Source of the DNA: Colius striatus
Lineage: Eukaryota > Chordata > Aves > Coliiformes > Coliidae
DNA length: 64,000 bases
Assembly: GCF_028858725.1 (NCBI RefSeq)
Contig: NC_084781.1
Location: forward strand, 5,774,513-5,838,512
Reading direction: 5' to 3'
This document shows positions 1 to 11,918 of this stretch, one piece after another (position 1 is the stretch's first letter; every line of letters begins with the position of its first letter). Position numbers and translations under genes: made by a program. The notes under the pieces are model-generated. The model was not told where the DNA came from and did not search any database. It saw only the letters and a list, made by a program, of their open reading frames with translations.

Positions 1-270
1 GCAGCCAATTCTCCATAGGTTGTCTTTTTTGTCCTTGGATTGCACCAGGGGAGATTTCAATTGGATGTTAGGAAAAAATTCTTCACTGAAAGGGTTATTG
101 GGTATTGGAGCAGGCTGCCCTGGGCAGTGGTTGGGTCACTGTCCCTAGAGATATTTAAAAGATTTGCAGCTCTAGGGACATAGTTTTGTGGTGGGTTTGG
201 CAGTGTGAGGTTTGTGGTTGGACTCAATTATCTTAAGCGTCTTTTTCAACCTAAATTATTCTGTGATGTC
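1..270 (+). mobile_element. CR1 LINE 3' fragment
   Basis: This is the 3' end of a CR1 non-LTR retrotransposon, cut by the window start. It shows the conserved order of the CR1 tail: a 'ttggatgttaggaaaaaatt' block (the end of the reverse-transcriptase frame), 'cttcactgaaagggt', 'gcaggctgccctgggcagtgg', a 'ggttggactcaattatctta' block, and 'tttttcaacctaaattattc' followed by tgtgatg near 268. Many substitutions and small indels relative to the CR1 pattern I know make it an old, dead copy. No intact frame remains. CR1 is the dominant LINE of birds and reptiles, so this supports an avian or reptilian source. Confidence 0.93.
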
Positions 271-1777
271 CCATCTGAGGAAAAGATTTCTTCAAGTAGT
301 GAGAATACAATTAGCACTCTCCCTGTTTGTGGTTGGGGTGAGGTGGTTTTCCTTGAGGGAGATGGGGGGTGCTGTTCATAATCTGCTTTTTGACTCTTTC
401 CTATGACAAGCACAGCTTACTAGAGCACAAACAACACAGTTTTCTAGACCTTTTGGCAGCAGTAACTATGTGGAGAGAAAGGACTCCTCCAAGTGTGTGA
501 AGAAGTGGGATTGAGATGCACATAACAGCAGGGTGGGGTTTTTAAAACCATTTCCAGTGAACTTAAGTATTTTTAAAGATAGCTTCTGGTGGTGAGAAAT
601 GTACAGTTAAAAGCAACTGTGAGGGAGTGGGTAACAGGAAAGAAAAAACCCCAAACACACAAGAAGGGGACACCACAAATGTGTCAAACTTTCATTAGCA
701 TGAAAGCTCTGTGTAAAGCAAGGATTACTTTAAACTGTTCTGAGAAAAGACCAACAACCTTTTAATTTCCAAGTGTCTTCTGTGGCTGGCTGAAAGCTTT
801 TTTTTACTTCCACTTTATGAAAGAGAGATCTAAAAAATCCATTAATGACATGGGCAGGAATTGGGAACTGTTATTTACACTTAGCTGTTAACTCATTTTT
901 TGGGATGTTTTAGGATGCTTCCCTGTGACCAAGGGTACCCTTCTGGAAACTGGGGCTAATCATTCCACTTCAAACAGTTTTGTGGCTTAATCATCCCATC
1001 AGAATATTTCTTACCAAAGTTTGTTCCATTCAACTTCTAATCTTTAACTGGTTTAGGAGAATGTTTCGTTTTCATTAAATATAATGGAAATCAAGAAGGG
1101 TTGAATAGAAAACTAGTCTTGTATCATGTGAATAATCTGCAGCTCAGTCAGATAGGAGCTTGGAAACTTCAAGGCCAAAATAACAATGCCAGAGCTATCA
1201 GTTTCTCACTAGCCCAGATTTCTTTCCATGAAACCTGTGCTTCAAACAAACTAGAAACAAACAACCCCTTCAAACACCACCCTGTCCCCCAAAAGCTAAA
1301 TCAGAGTGTCCCAGTAAGTTCTGCAAGTGAAAAGCTCCAGTTCAGCACAAAACTCAGTAATCAGTACGTTTTCATTTCATTATCTTAGCATTTCAGAGTT
1401 GCTATGGAAAGGGGAATTCTGTCTTCCACCTACCTCTATTCATACATTTGTCTCAACAACTTCATGGATGTTGCATCAAAGGGGCTATAAAAGCACTGTA
1501 AAAGTGCTGGGTGCATATTTTTTATTCACATGTTGAATACCAAATGTCACACCAAGTGAAGTGCTCACTTAACCTCAGATTGGATTAGTACCACAAAGGT
1601 AGCAGGCACTTGGGTGTATTTATATTTGCCACAAGGCAAAAAAGTACAGACATTAAAGGAAAGTACAATATGTTCAGGCTTTCATCTGTCACAAAGCACC
1701 AGGTAAACTGTGTTGACAAAAAGGTAAGGATCAATGGAAAAGGTAAAGTGGACCATCTGCAGCCATTCTAGGCTTGG

Positions 1778-1791
1778 GTTGCTATGGTGAC
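1778..1791 (+). promoter_or_regulatory. Candidate RFX X-box motif
   Basis: The 14-mer gttgctatggtgac fits the degenerate X-box consensus RYYNYYATRRNRAC at all 14 positions. RFX-family factors bind this motif, mainly in promoters of ciliary genes. There is no CpG island or first exon beside it, so it could be a distal element or a chance match. Motif identity is seen; function is inferred. Confidence 0.3.
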
Positions 1792-4700
1792 TTGAACCCA
1801 AAGCTCCTGGATGTATTTGATTTCAATTACAAAGACTCTGAGTTGAGCAGAGCAATTCTGATTGATTTGTGGCCTGTAGAACAGCAAAACTTCTCAAAAC
1901 TCTGCTGCCTTTATAAGCAGGGTACATGTTGGTGTCCTCAGTTTTCCTCCTCTCTTTATTCCTAGTTTGAAACTGTTGCTGGGCCACCAGCAGGCAATTA
2001 CTATTGTTACTCAAATGGTGTGCAAACTGATGTCAGGAGTGGCTAGCACAAAACACCCCTGCAGCAGTGTGTGCCAGGTGTTATTTCAGGGGGTCCATTC
2101 CACAAGAGAGGGCACAGAGGAAAGGAGGTGATGTGTCTGATACGCTACTGAGCAGCTGACAAAAGCTGGTACCATGGGGCTGGCATAATGTAAGGGGGAA
2201 AACCTACATCACAGGTAAGAGAGGGAGAGAATGGGAAGAAATTCATAGAAGCAGCAGCAGCAGCTTGTTAAACTATGATGCAATTCCTGCAACAGCTGCA
2301 GCATGAATAAACTACTGCCAAGGAGATCTGTAACTACCAGGAATGCACTTAAGAGCCAGCATGACCTGGGTTTCTATGCATGCTCTGCTTGCTGTGCTCA
2401 GAAGCTTTCCCCACACTGTCCAGTGTTGCCCAGGGCTTGAGTTGTATAGAGGTTTCCAAGCAACCAGGTCTGCATAGCACCCTGCAGCCCCTTACAGAGA
2501 TGCCACCCTGAGTCCTGGCAGTAGTACAGTTTAATTAGTGCTGCTTCTCTCTGAAGTTAATTAGGGTAAGTGATAGAACAGGTTGCAGATCTAACTCTCT
2601 GCTTACTCGCATCTGTACTGCTCTGACTCTACAGGGTGGTGACAGCTGACATACGAAGGAAAAGTGGCAAGTTGCATATGTTCCAGCTCACTTTTGGCTT
2701 CAGAAAGGCTTGTGATTCCAATGCACCTCCTACACCAGCCACTCAGAGTAGACAAAGCTCACCTCTCATAAGGTAATGTATCTGGAAGGATCTGTAGTCA
2801 CAATAACAGGCAGATGAGGATGATTTACCTGCATTGCAACAATCCATTTCTGTCTTCTGCATGACAGTTTCCATCTTGCTCTGTCTCTTTCTTTCAGCTC
2901 TTGCTGATGTGAGATGCTTGTTTGTTTTGTGTCCCAGACAACATCTGTTTTATAATGAGATGAAACAATAATGATGTCCTAGTAGCTGGGGTAGATTGAT
3001 TGGTGTTACAAATGAAACACCACTGCATCATCATCTGCTCCCCTCCAAATTCTTGTTAGTGAGACTATTGCATTGGAGAGGATGGGGGATGCTGTCATTG
3101 TTGAGCATGCTCTGATGGGTTTAGAAGGTTACTTCTGGTTTTAGCTTAATGCCAACAGAAGGGTTTTCTTCATGGTATCTTCTTTGTCTTGGACTACTGT
3201 GCTCATGGGTGACTTTCAGCAGCCTACAGAGAACAGCTGCTCATGCCACTAATGGCCAGGAAGATCCTTGGGCTGTGGCAGGTTTTACTTCTGTCAGTTC
3301 ATTGCAGCAGCAAAGGCTATTCATTCTGCCTCCAAAGCAACAAGGGAACCAGGATATGGACAAATCTCATGTCAAGAAAGGTGACTGAAAGGTATACCTT
3401 AGGTTTCTTCTTTGCTGAAATGATGGCAAGTGCTGCTAAGTTTGAAGGGAGCACTGATACCTGGCATTACTATGTATAAAAGCCCATGCCTAGAGTTTGG
3501 GTTCCTGGAGTTTCTTGTGATTATACTAGATTTCAACTCTTCTGACCAAAAAAGTAAAAAATTGAAGAAAGAAACAGAAGGGAAGTTGTTTCTGGCTTCC
3601 AGGACTTGGAAGAAAATCCCAGATGATGTAGGACACATTTCATCTGCATTACAGCTGCTCTCTTTTTCCTATTTAGAGGTCAAGAAGATACGTTTCTGAA
3701 TCCAGGAGCTGAGACAGTTGCCAAGGGAAACTCAATATTTAAGGGAAAATTATTACATTTGCAAAACTTGAAGTTTCTGTAACAAATAAATGTAAAACAA
3801 ATGTGTCATAAGGAGGAGGAAAGAGTAGGTGGGAAAACGAGGAATGAAGAAGAAAGTCAAGTGAGGGTTTAGCAAGAAGTCGTGAAATCAGCTACATCCC
3901 TTTACAGCACTGAATTTACAAGGCTGAGTTCCACAGAACACACTCAGGGAGCTCCGTGCTGGAGAACTCCCAGGGCATGAACTGCGTGTTGGTCTGGTTG
4001 TACGTGGTGCAAATGTGCTTGCCTCTGCTGTTACTGACAGTAAGTCATAACGAGAAGCTATGATAAAGTAATATTGGGTGTCACAGACTGAGACAAGGGG
4101 GTATTTCAGGTCAAAGTTCTCAAACTATGCTGAGTTTCTAAATATACTAAGTGCATTTACACACTGTTTTGCAGGCAGACATGAGCTCATGCTGCTCAGT
4201 TCCAGATTATGAGCCTGCCTCAATGCACAAATTAAACAGCTACATTCAGAGGTGCTGAGCTCACACCAGTATTCTTCATATGCAATTCTTGTTCTGTGAA
4301 CCATTTCAGGAAATGTTGTCCCTGCTATTTATAGAATGATTGTTAGATTTGGATTCCCAAACAAAATTTGAGACGCAAGAAATGGAAAACAGATCTAAAG
4401 CTGCCACAAGGCAGTCTGTAATTTGCTCTTCTTTTAACCTATGTGCCAATAACAATGCTGTTCAGAGCAAGCGTGCAGCAAGGCTAGAATGATGCATTAC
4501 TGAGCAGCCACCCACAAGTCATGGCAACCCCAAAGGAGTAACCTGCCCCAGCTGGCTTTGGCAGCAGCCGTTGCCTGGGATCAGGTCCAGTGGCACACTG
4601 CTGTCCCAAATTGTAACTCTTACTTTTTGCAGAGAAGTGATCCTCTCTCATGGTTAGATTCCAGAGCCTGGGAGCTGGGGCAGTCTTTACCCAAAGGCAA

Positions 4701-4835
4701 TATACCAAATGCACAGTAGTTTCCATTCTGTCACTTGCCTCTCCATTGATTTTTGCTGTCCACAATCGCTCTGCTTGGGAGTCGTCATTAGCTGCAAATG
4801 GATTGGTCTGAACGTCATCAGGGTTAGATGCTGCT

Positions 4836-4927
4836 TTTGCCCACCCTTGGCCTGTTCTAACTCACTAGTGGTCATGCATGCATTTCACAATTTGCCACCC
4901 TTAGCCTGTCTTGAACTGGTTGTCATG
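4836..4927 (+). repeat. Diverged local direct duplication, two units
   Basis: Two related blocks of about 37-41 bp sit about 55 bp apart. Unit 1 (4,836-4,876) runs tttgcccacccttggcctgt... to gtggtcatg. Unit 2 (4,891-4,927) runs tttgccacccttagcctgt... to ttgtcatg. They share most positions, with small indels. This looks like an old tandem segmental duplication of an approximately 55-bp unit. No mobile-element signature was noticed. Confidence 0.6.
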
Positions 4928-7900
4928 ACCTCCTTGGCAAAGATGGCCATTCCCACAGTGTCAGCTCCCTGGCAGAGCCTTCTTACTGAACACATCTGAT
5001 AGAAATGCTTTGGGAAGGGCTGATGTGAACACTAATGCTGGCAAGTAAAAACGGGCCCTTCTCCTGCAGTAGATTCCATGGCACAACATAGACTGTAGGA
5101 CCCGCTCCTGTGTCCTTGGATGCTCCTCCTTCTGACATGAAAAGTCTGAGATTTTAAATGGTTTTGTTTCCATTTTAGTGTGCAGTTAGATATCGAATTC
5201 TAAGAGTTACCTGTGAGAAACTCACCTAAGGCTTACCTGAATTCTTAGGTACTTAAATGCTTCTAAATAAACGTTTTGAAATCCTGAATTCTGCAGTCAG
5301 AACAATTGAGATGTCATTTACAAATCCAGTGGTTTTCCTAGTCATGGGATTACTGGAGGAGTTTTGCAGTAGCTTTGAGAAAAGTCAATCTTTTGTATGT
5401 ATTTTCATCTCTTAGATTGGGGGAGGGATGTACCAAAAAATCTGTCTCACTAGATCAAATGAAGCCTGTTTGTGTGAAGAAATGGAATAAATTCTAATCA
5501 CCATCTTTGTCCTGTTGTGACAAAGGGATTCATACAACTCAGTCATGTTCAGGTGACATGGGTTGGTGTGCTGCTCTGTGGATTGAATGCAACTTCAGGG
5601 GCTGTGTTTGCTTAGTTTGGGTTAATGGCAATTTAAGTAACTTTGTTTTTTCTGTGGTTGCTTTTATACCTAAAACATTTGCAGCACCTGAGGCAACATC
5701 ATCTGACAAGTGCCTAGAAACATTGGTTAATTCTGTTAGGGCACATGGTGGCATTAAACAGCAGCAGAGTTCACCAGGGAAAAGAAACAGATTGCAGTTT
5801 GCAAAAGGGGGTTGCAAAATGGCTTGCTAGGTGAGGAACTCTTCACAGGGAGATGTGGCTGGACTAGCTTTCCTGGGCAATGCTGAAGGACTAGGCTGAG
5901 ATTGTGGATAGAAGAATCAGCTCCATTCAATGTCTCTGTGAGCTGTAAAGGAAAGCTTTGCCAGAGAGAGGCAGAGTGGTCTGGGAATGAGAGAGGAATT
6001 AGTACAAGGAAAGCTGTGAGGGTTTTCTCAGGTCAAAAGATGGGTTCCCAAGGAAACTCTACCACGTGACCTTGTGACAAATCTCCTGGGATATACCTGG
6101 CATGAGCAGTCTGATGTCTTCACTTGCAAGCCTGGAACATGTGGCCAGAAATTGCTCGTGCTGCTCCAGCGCAGCAGGAGCTGAGATTAGCCAGTGCTTC
6201 CCAAAGCTGTTTCTCCAGCAAGCCCTGGCTCCTTCCCTGACAGAGCTTCACAGATCAAGGAGGCAGTGTGCCTCACTCTTCAGTGCCAGAAGGATTCACG
6301 TGAGGGAGAAACAAGCGAACTGTCTTGCCAAAGAGAAAAGCAAGATCAGAGAAGTTATTTCCAATCTGTGTTTTTGCAAGTGCAGCGGGAGGCTCTCACT
6401 GCTCCCTTTCCATGGCATTGCTCACTGCCCAGTTTGAGCCAGCTTCTCAAACTGCTGGTTGGCACATTCAGCCAAAAATAATTTTAAACATCTTGTAAAA
6501 CCCTTCTCTGAAGGAGAAAGAAGTGTTTTGCTTTCTCCTGTCAAAGTGTAACCATATCTCAGGAGAGAAAGAAATGTGTTTTGGCATCCAGAGGGGTCAG
6601 GCTGCATTTTGATGGCTCTGTTCACACTTCGTCCCTGAACCAGGCTGAGCATTTGGAAGAGCAACACAATTTATTGTTGAATGAGAAAACATAAATGACA
6701 TCTGGGATTAACCTCTCCACTAACAGACATGTTAAAATGCTTCTGTCAAGCTCTTTGTCTCTGATGGCAAAATACTATCAGGAGTTAATGTTAACGTTGC
6801 ACTTTCCAGGATCTAGTCACTGCAGGCTGGGGTGCCTTGATAGAGGACGATAGCTGATGGTGATGTGTCCCACAGAATGACTGTGTACACTGTGAAAATC
6901 ACTGTTCACCCCTTGCCCAGTAAGTTGGCATGAGGAATTGCAGTACCCTGTTTTAGGGCATGAACCCCAGATAGCAGCCTGCAGGTGATTTACTGACGCC
7001 TGTAGGAGGCTCCTGCACATGCACCAGTGGTCTGAAAACAGGCCTGTTCCTTCATCCCCTCCCCAGCCTCCCTCCCCATCCCATCCACATTACTGAAAAC
7101 AGAAACTTTTGTCCTTACATGGGTGCAGGGGTGCATGGAGCCTGGTGGGAGTCAGGCTCAGCATCCTGCCCTGCTCAGCAACAGAGCACTCGCACCACAA
7201 CCCACAAAGCTAATATGCCTCGTGTGGCACCATGCCTTGGGCTTTGCTCAGTTGAGCTTGTGCCTGAAAGGAAAAAACATGGAATCATCAGAGGAAGTGT
7301 GCAGAAATCTCTGTTTTCTTTTGTTTCTTGTCACCTCCCTTTAACACACCCAAGCTGTCCTCAGGAAACCTGTCTTCTCCTCCACCACCCTGCACAGTGT
7401 GGGGAGCAAACAGGGCACCAACTCTTAACTCCAAAGGTAAGGAAAAAGCCACAACATGTGGGATTTCTAATTATTTAGAGCCTGGAACAAAAGCTTGACA
7501 TTTTCAGGCATGGCTGAGGGCAAGGTGGATGCCTGCTCACCCTCATGTCTCTTGGGATTTTTAGTTGCAGACCATGGCATGTACTTCTAATGTCACTGGA
7601 CTATAAAAAGAAGGGTGTGCATCACCCCATGGCTCCCTAGGAGTGAATGAGTGATCAGATTGGAAGTGTCATCCAAGACAGACTCATGTGGCCAGACATC
7701 ACTGCTGCTTCAACACCACCACAGATCCTACAGCACTGAAGAGGTGACATATCTGCTATTTGTAGATGGGCAGGAGGCGTTTCCAGGCTGCCTTAGTGTT
7801 TCAGTGGCAATAATGCCATGGCCTCCCTGAGCCAGACAGTGTTGCTGGTTTCTGCCAACATCGTGCCTTTGGGAACTCACCCAAGGCCTGCTTCAGAAGC

Positions 7901-8584
7901 AGAGGGACTAGAGAAGGTCGGTGGACATGTCTGTGTCTCATGTAGCTCAGGAAGTGCATTAAGTGAGCTCTATGTCTATTAAACACAATTTCATGTGTTT
8001 TGGGACCACTTAGGGCTCTGTTATGTATCCTACTGTCCTGGATCTTCAAAGCCCAGTTCCAGAAGGCATAATGTGAATTTCAGCTAGAGACACAGATAGA
8101 AGCCTCTTGAACCATATTGCTTTGAGGTCTTTCTCCCACAGCTGTCTTTCAGAGGAACTAGAAGATGGAGCTAGGATTTAATCTGAAAACGGTAGGGTAG
8201 GAACGCCCAGGTCACCGTTGCAGAGCTCAGCAGGTGGGAAATCAGTACATTGCTTTCTCTGTAGCAAGCTGAGTTGTGTTTTATCCTCTCTGACTGCAGA
8301 AGAGATACTTCCCCTCCTCCTCCTTCCAGCCCATCCTTCTCAGTAGTGCACTGTAACCCATGACCCCTTGGATAAAAGATGAGAATACTAATTGCTTGGA
8401 AACACTCCACAGAAAAGGGATGTTAAGTGGGCTAATGCTGAACAGCAATGGAAATTACAACATGGGCACCATCAGGATCCATCACAGCTAATGAGATTAG
8501 AGCAGATACTGCAAGAATTCTTGATAATGTACTCTGTGCCCCAACATTTTTGTCAGTGCATCTAAGCCATACTTTGCTCATCTC

Positions 8585-8598
8585 CTGCCCTCTGCTTG
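8585..8598 (-). promoter_or_regulatory. Candidate CTCF core motif, one mismatch
   Basis: Read on the minus strand, caagcagagggcag matches the CTCF core CCASYAGRKGGCRS at 13 of 14 positions (mismatch at position 2). CTCF binds such cores to set chromatin loop ends. Single-mismatch cores occur by chance at this scale, so occupancy is uncertain. Confidence 0.3.
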
Positions 8599-9154
8599 CA
8601 CACTTGGGGGAGGACCCCAGGAGCCTTTCATCCTACTCTGTACCTCTCTTACACAACCCTTGTTTCTAATTGTATGCAGCTACAGCAGCAATGGCAATGA
8701 CTTCATAGCAAACCCCCTAATGAATAAATCATCCCAATTTCAAGGCGAAGTTAGCACAGCCATCCACTGTGTCATTTCCATGAATCACAGTGATAAAGGG
8801 CCATGCTTGTTGAGACATTGCTTATGCAAATGCAGTACAGCACTGATGAATGTAAGCAAAGTCCTACAGTGCCAGGACAAGGCAGGCTTGTGCCAAAACT
8901 CCTAGGAAGCGGCTGTTGCCTTGTTCAAAGGAATAAGGGATGGGCTGGGGCAGAGATACTCTTAGGAGCCTGGGACTGTACTAGTCAGTTATTTCAGATC
9001 CAGGATTATGGTCTTTATTCTTTAGGGACATACTTTCATACCAAATATTTCAGCAAGGCTTCTCTCTGAGTTCCTGGAAATCGTGAGAGGGGAGGGGGTG
9101 TTCTGAGCCAGAGTGATCCAAAGATCAGCTCCTTTGTGATGAGATAACAGCACT

Positions 9155-9245
9155 TTCAGAGCGCAGTGTAAGCTGGAAGGGACCTTTGGATTGCCTTCAT
9201 TGTTCTCCAAATCCTACTCTAACACCTCAGCAGGGCTTTGCTGAG
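9155..9245 (-). mobile_element. Degraded CR1 3' remnant
   Basis: The plus strand reads 'agctggaagggacctttgga', then a diverged block, then 'cagcagggctttgct'. This resembles the inverted CR1 tail (ggttggaagggacctttggagatcatc... with a following 'agcagggct' block). The middle is too diverged for certainty. If correct, the element lies in minus orientation. Confidence 0.4.
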
Positions 9246-9445
9246 GAGGTATGTCTATTTTCAAGCAGATCTCGTTGTTCCCGTGTCTGTGCCGATATTC
9301 GATACCTTGTTCGTGTTCTCTAGAAGGATATAAAAGAGGTCTAGAGCCAAATAAGGGTTAGTCCTGTGGCACTAGATGATTTATGGGTAAAGGGCAGAGA
9401 AAAGGCCCTGTCACAAGCAGCCAGCAGGGCAAAAGGAGGGATAGG

Positions 9446-9580
9446 ATAGCAGAGAAAGGCAGAATGATTTCCTCAGGGTCACACAAGTCAGAGCACAAAG
9501 CTGGGAATAGGCTTGGTGACTCGCAGGGAAGTGCCAGATATTGCCCCAGTGATGCACAAGTCTCTGTTATCCCAGACTAA
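9446..9580 (+). mobile_element. Possible MIR-type SINE remnant
   Basis: The string 'gatttcctcagggtcacaca', then agtcagagcacaaagctgggaatag, resembles the MIR and L3-tail pattern (gacttgcccaaggtcacacagcaagtcagtggcagagctgggaatag). The similarity is short and lacks the SINE head, so this is a weak call. Confidence 0.35.
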
Positions 9581-10580
9581 CACACCACGGGGAGAAATTA
9601 TTTCATGCTCTGGAGTTCTCTGACACCAAGTATCAGCCAAAAAAAAGTCTAAAACAATGAATGGAACTCAATAAGTGCCACCAAAGTTCTTCTGTTCTAA
9701 GCAGGTGCCAAACACAAATGATTTTCATTTTGCTTTCTGTGTTAGTTGTTGTCGTGGGTTATTTATCTCTGAAAGCATTAAATGATACAAAGCACATGAT
9801 GACTCCTTGGGAAAAATAGTCTTCAAATCTAGCTAATCCAAGAAGAAAGGACCATAAATTCCCTAGCGTCAGTGTTTCCAAGGCTTGAAAGCAACTGCAT
9901 TGCTCTCACCTGGTGAATGCAAGGACAGCTCTCCTACCGTTCCCAAGTCATGCAGCTGGTACTTCACTGCTTGGTATTGGAGATGAAGCTGATGTGAAAT
10001 GCAAGTTTGAGGAAGAGATTATGTCATTGAGCCATCAGTTATATCATTATCAGATCCCCCAGCAATTGACCCCAGCTTGCTGATGGGGTGAGAGATTTAG
10101 GCAGGTGAAAACCCTCATCTCAACCAATTACAGCAGAGCAGCAGAACCACTCCCCAAGGGGCAGCAGGGTGACCATCCTCCAGAAAGTAGTGTCCTTGCT
10201 TTCTCCTGAGCCTCAAGCACCTGGTAGAACCAATGGAGCCCTGCAGCTTCCCAGGTTTCTGCTAGTGGGATGTGTGGCAGGATATTCCTGGAGGAGGAAG
10301 GGATATCAATATCTGGCTCCAGGACTGATGCCTCTGCCAGGACTTTGGATTTTTAAACCATGGGAGAGCCTGAGATGCAAGGTATGCTGGGGCTTGATGG
10401 GATGCACAAAACATCTCTTTGGGTGTACTCTGACAGGACTGATGGAGAGAGCTTTAAATTACAGCTGATGGGAGAAGGGGATACCAACAATATTGCAGTA
10501 GGTAAGCCAAGGGTTGGTATGGCAATGTTAGTGGGAATATTTACTCTGGTCTTAGGAGCACAGAGAGCTCAGGAGTATAT
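9581..10580. other. Gene-free stretch before CR1 remnant
   Basis: No gene is visible. The last 250 bases (from about 10,340) may be the badly decayed 5' leader of the CR1 copy that follows, since a 'ctttaaattacagctgatgg' block and 'gagctcaggagtatatctga' resemble CR1 sequence ahead of the endonuclease domain. I could not fix a boundary. Confidence 0.4.
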
Positions 10581-10986
10581 CTGAAACATTTGTACACCAA
10601 TGCATGTGGTATGAGAGACAAACAGGATGAACTGGTTATGTTGGTCATCTTCCAGAGCTGTGATGCTGTTTGTGTTAGTAGAGCTTGTTGGAATGAGTCT
10701 CTTTCTCTGATGGAGGGGTACAGGCTGCTCAGGAGGGCAGATGACGTAGAGATGTGCTGTATATAGAAAAGTACTGTTGGGCCCAGGTATAAACTGGGAG
10801 AGGAGTGGCTGGAGAGCAGCTCTGCTGAAAAGGGTCTGGAGATGCTGGCTGGTGGCAGGCTGGTGTTTGGATGCTGCTTGTAATAACGTGCTTTAACTTT
10901 TAATCATCCCTGAATTGGTCAGGCAGTCAGACTAGATTATTGTTGATGATTGTAGGTCCTTTCCAACTGAAATACTCTATTCTATG
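10581..10986 (+). mobile_element. Composite CR1 LINE remnant: ORF2 start fused to 3' end
   Basis: Two separated parts of CR1 lie next to each other in the same orientation. The first part (about 10,581-10,765) matches the start of the endonuclease region of CR1 ORF2: 'ctgaaacatttgtacaccaa', tgcatgtggtatgagagacaaacagg, then tggaggggtacaggctgctcaggagggcaga. The second part (about 10,775-10,986) matches the end of the reverse-transcriptase frame ('ggagagcagctctgctgaaa' agggtctgg) and the 3' UTR ('gactagattattgttgatga' ... ttccaactga ... ctctattctatg). The core of the polymerase frame is missing, so a large internal deletion has occurred. It is an old, non-functional copy. Confidence 0.8.
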
Positions 10987-11492
10987 CTTATTTCTTTGAG
11001 TAAAGGCACTACAGTCCTGAAAGAGGCTATTTTATTGAGACAAGCGCTCTTCACATGGGAGTGACAGCTGAGCTAAATGCAGGTTAAATTGATGGCCGCC
11101 TCTGCTAAGAGTAATGGCAACTACTTTACCTCTATCACTCGTTAAGCCAGAAGCCTCTTCATAAATGCACAGCATTGCATTTTTCTCAGACTTGGAATAA
11201 AGTGTTGTAGCTCTTCAGTTCTTTTTCGCTTCTCCAAAGCTTTGTGTGATCTCTGGAAAGAAAAAACTGAGCAAAACTATATCTGATGTACTGTTTCCAA
11301 GGGCCTAGATACCAATGCAAACAGGCCTATTTATTTTACAAGTACCTGTACACATAATATTAAAATCAAATATTGGTTCTGGAGTAGGGACTTATAATGG
11401 GATAGGTTTTTTTACTTGATAAATAGCCAGGTTTGTGTGGGGATTCATATCAGGCTCCATACAAACGAGCCTAAAGTAAATATTTGCCCATC
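10987..11492. other. Short gene-free spacer
   Basis: About 500 bases of AT-rich unique sequence lie between the CR1 remnant and the LTR. No open frame of note, RNA gene or repeat is recognised. Confidence 0.5.
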
Positions 11493-11918
11493 TGTAGTAG
11501 GTTGACCCTGGCAGGATGCCAGGTGCCTGCCAAAGCTGCTCCATTACTCCCCCTCCTCAGCTGGACAGGGGAAAGAAAATGTAATGAAAGACTTAAGGGT
11601 CAAGATAAAGGCAGGGAGCTCATTTGGTGATTACCATCATGGGCAAAGCAGACTTGATGTAGGGAAATTAGTTTAATTTACCCCTTCTTCACTGACCTTG
11701 TTGCCTACAGAGGTGTTTCTCTCATGCTCTCACTCCTTTCTTTGGCTGCAGTAGTGCAGAGTCTTTCCCCCTTTATCACAGAGGAGCTACCAACGTGGCC
11801 ACTGAGCTCTGCCTTGGCCAGTGGTCAGTTTATGTTGGAGCTGTCTGGCATTGCCTGTATTTGGGAATGTCACCCCTATAGCACACCCCCCAAAACCTTG
11901 CCATGCAAATCCAATACA
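11493..11918 (-). mobile_element. Solo LTR of an avian endogenous retrovirus, internally deleted
   Basis: Read on the minus strand, the element starts tgtattggatttgcatggca aggttttgg and ends ...ccagggtcaacctactaca, with TG...CA termini typical of an LTR. The plus strand shows familiar blocks of this bird LTR family: 'ggttgaccctggcaggatgc', 'cctcagctggacaggggaaa', 'ttagtttaattta', 'ccccttcttcactgacc', 'cttggccagtggtcag' and 'ggagctgtctggcattgcc'. From memory the family LTR is considerably longer. The middle appears to be missing at the junction near 11,680/11,681. No gag, pol or env frame and no partner LTR is present nearby. I saw no clear target-site duplication. Family naming is from memory and should be treated as approximate. 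Confidence 0.85.

Larger units (their letters stand above)
271..9154. other. Gene-free stretch, unique AT-rich DNA
   Basis: I see no supported gene here. Open frames are at most about 120 codons, overlap on both strands, and show no domain, no consistent splice structure and no codon bias. Sites noted separately are an X-box at 1,778-1,791, a diverged direct duplication at 4,836-4,927 and a near-consensus CTCF core at 8,585-8,598. A short (AGC)5 run lies near 2,249-2,263. The stretch may be intergenic or deep intron of a gene lying outside the window. Confidence 0.6.

Noticed and set aside
2101-2125. agagggcac resembling half of a CTCF core
   Set aside because: Three mismatches in the 14-bp core.
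5820-5920. Possible CR1 fragment (cttcacagggagatgtggctgg)
   Set aside because: Order and spacing of the blocks do not follow CR1; likely chance.
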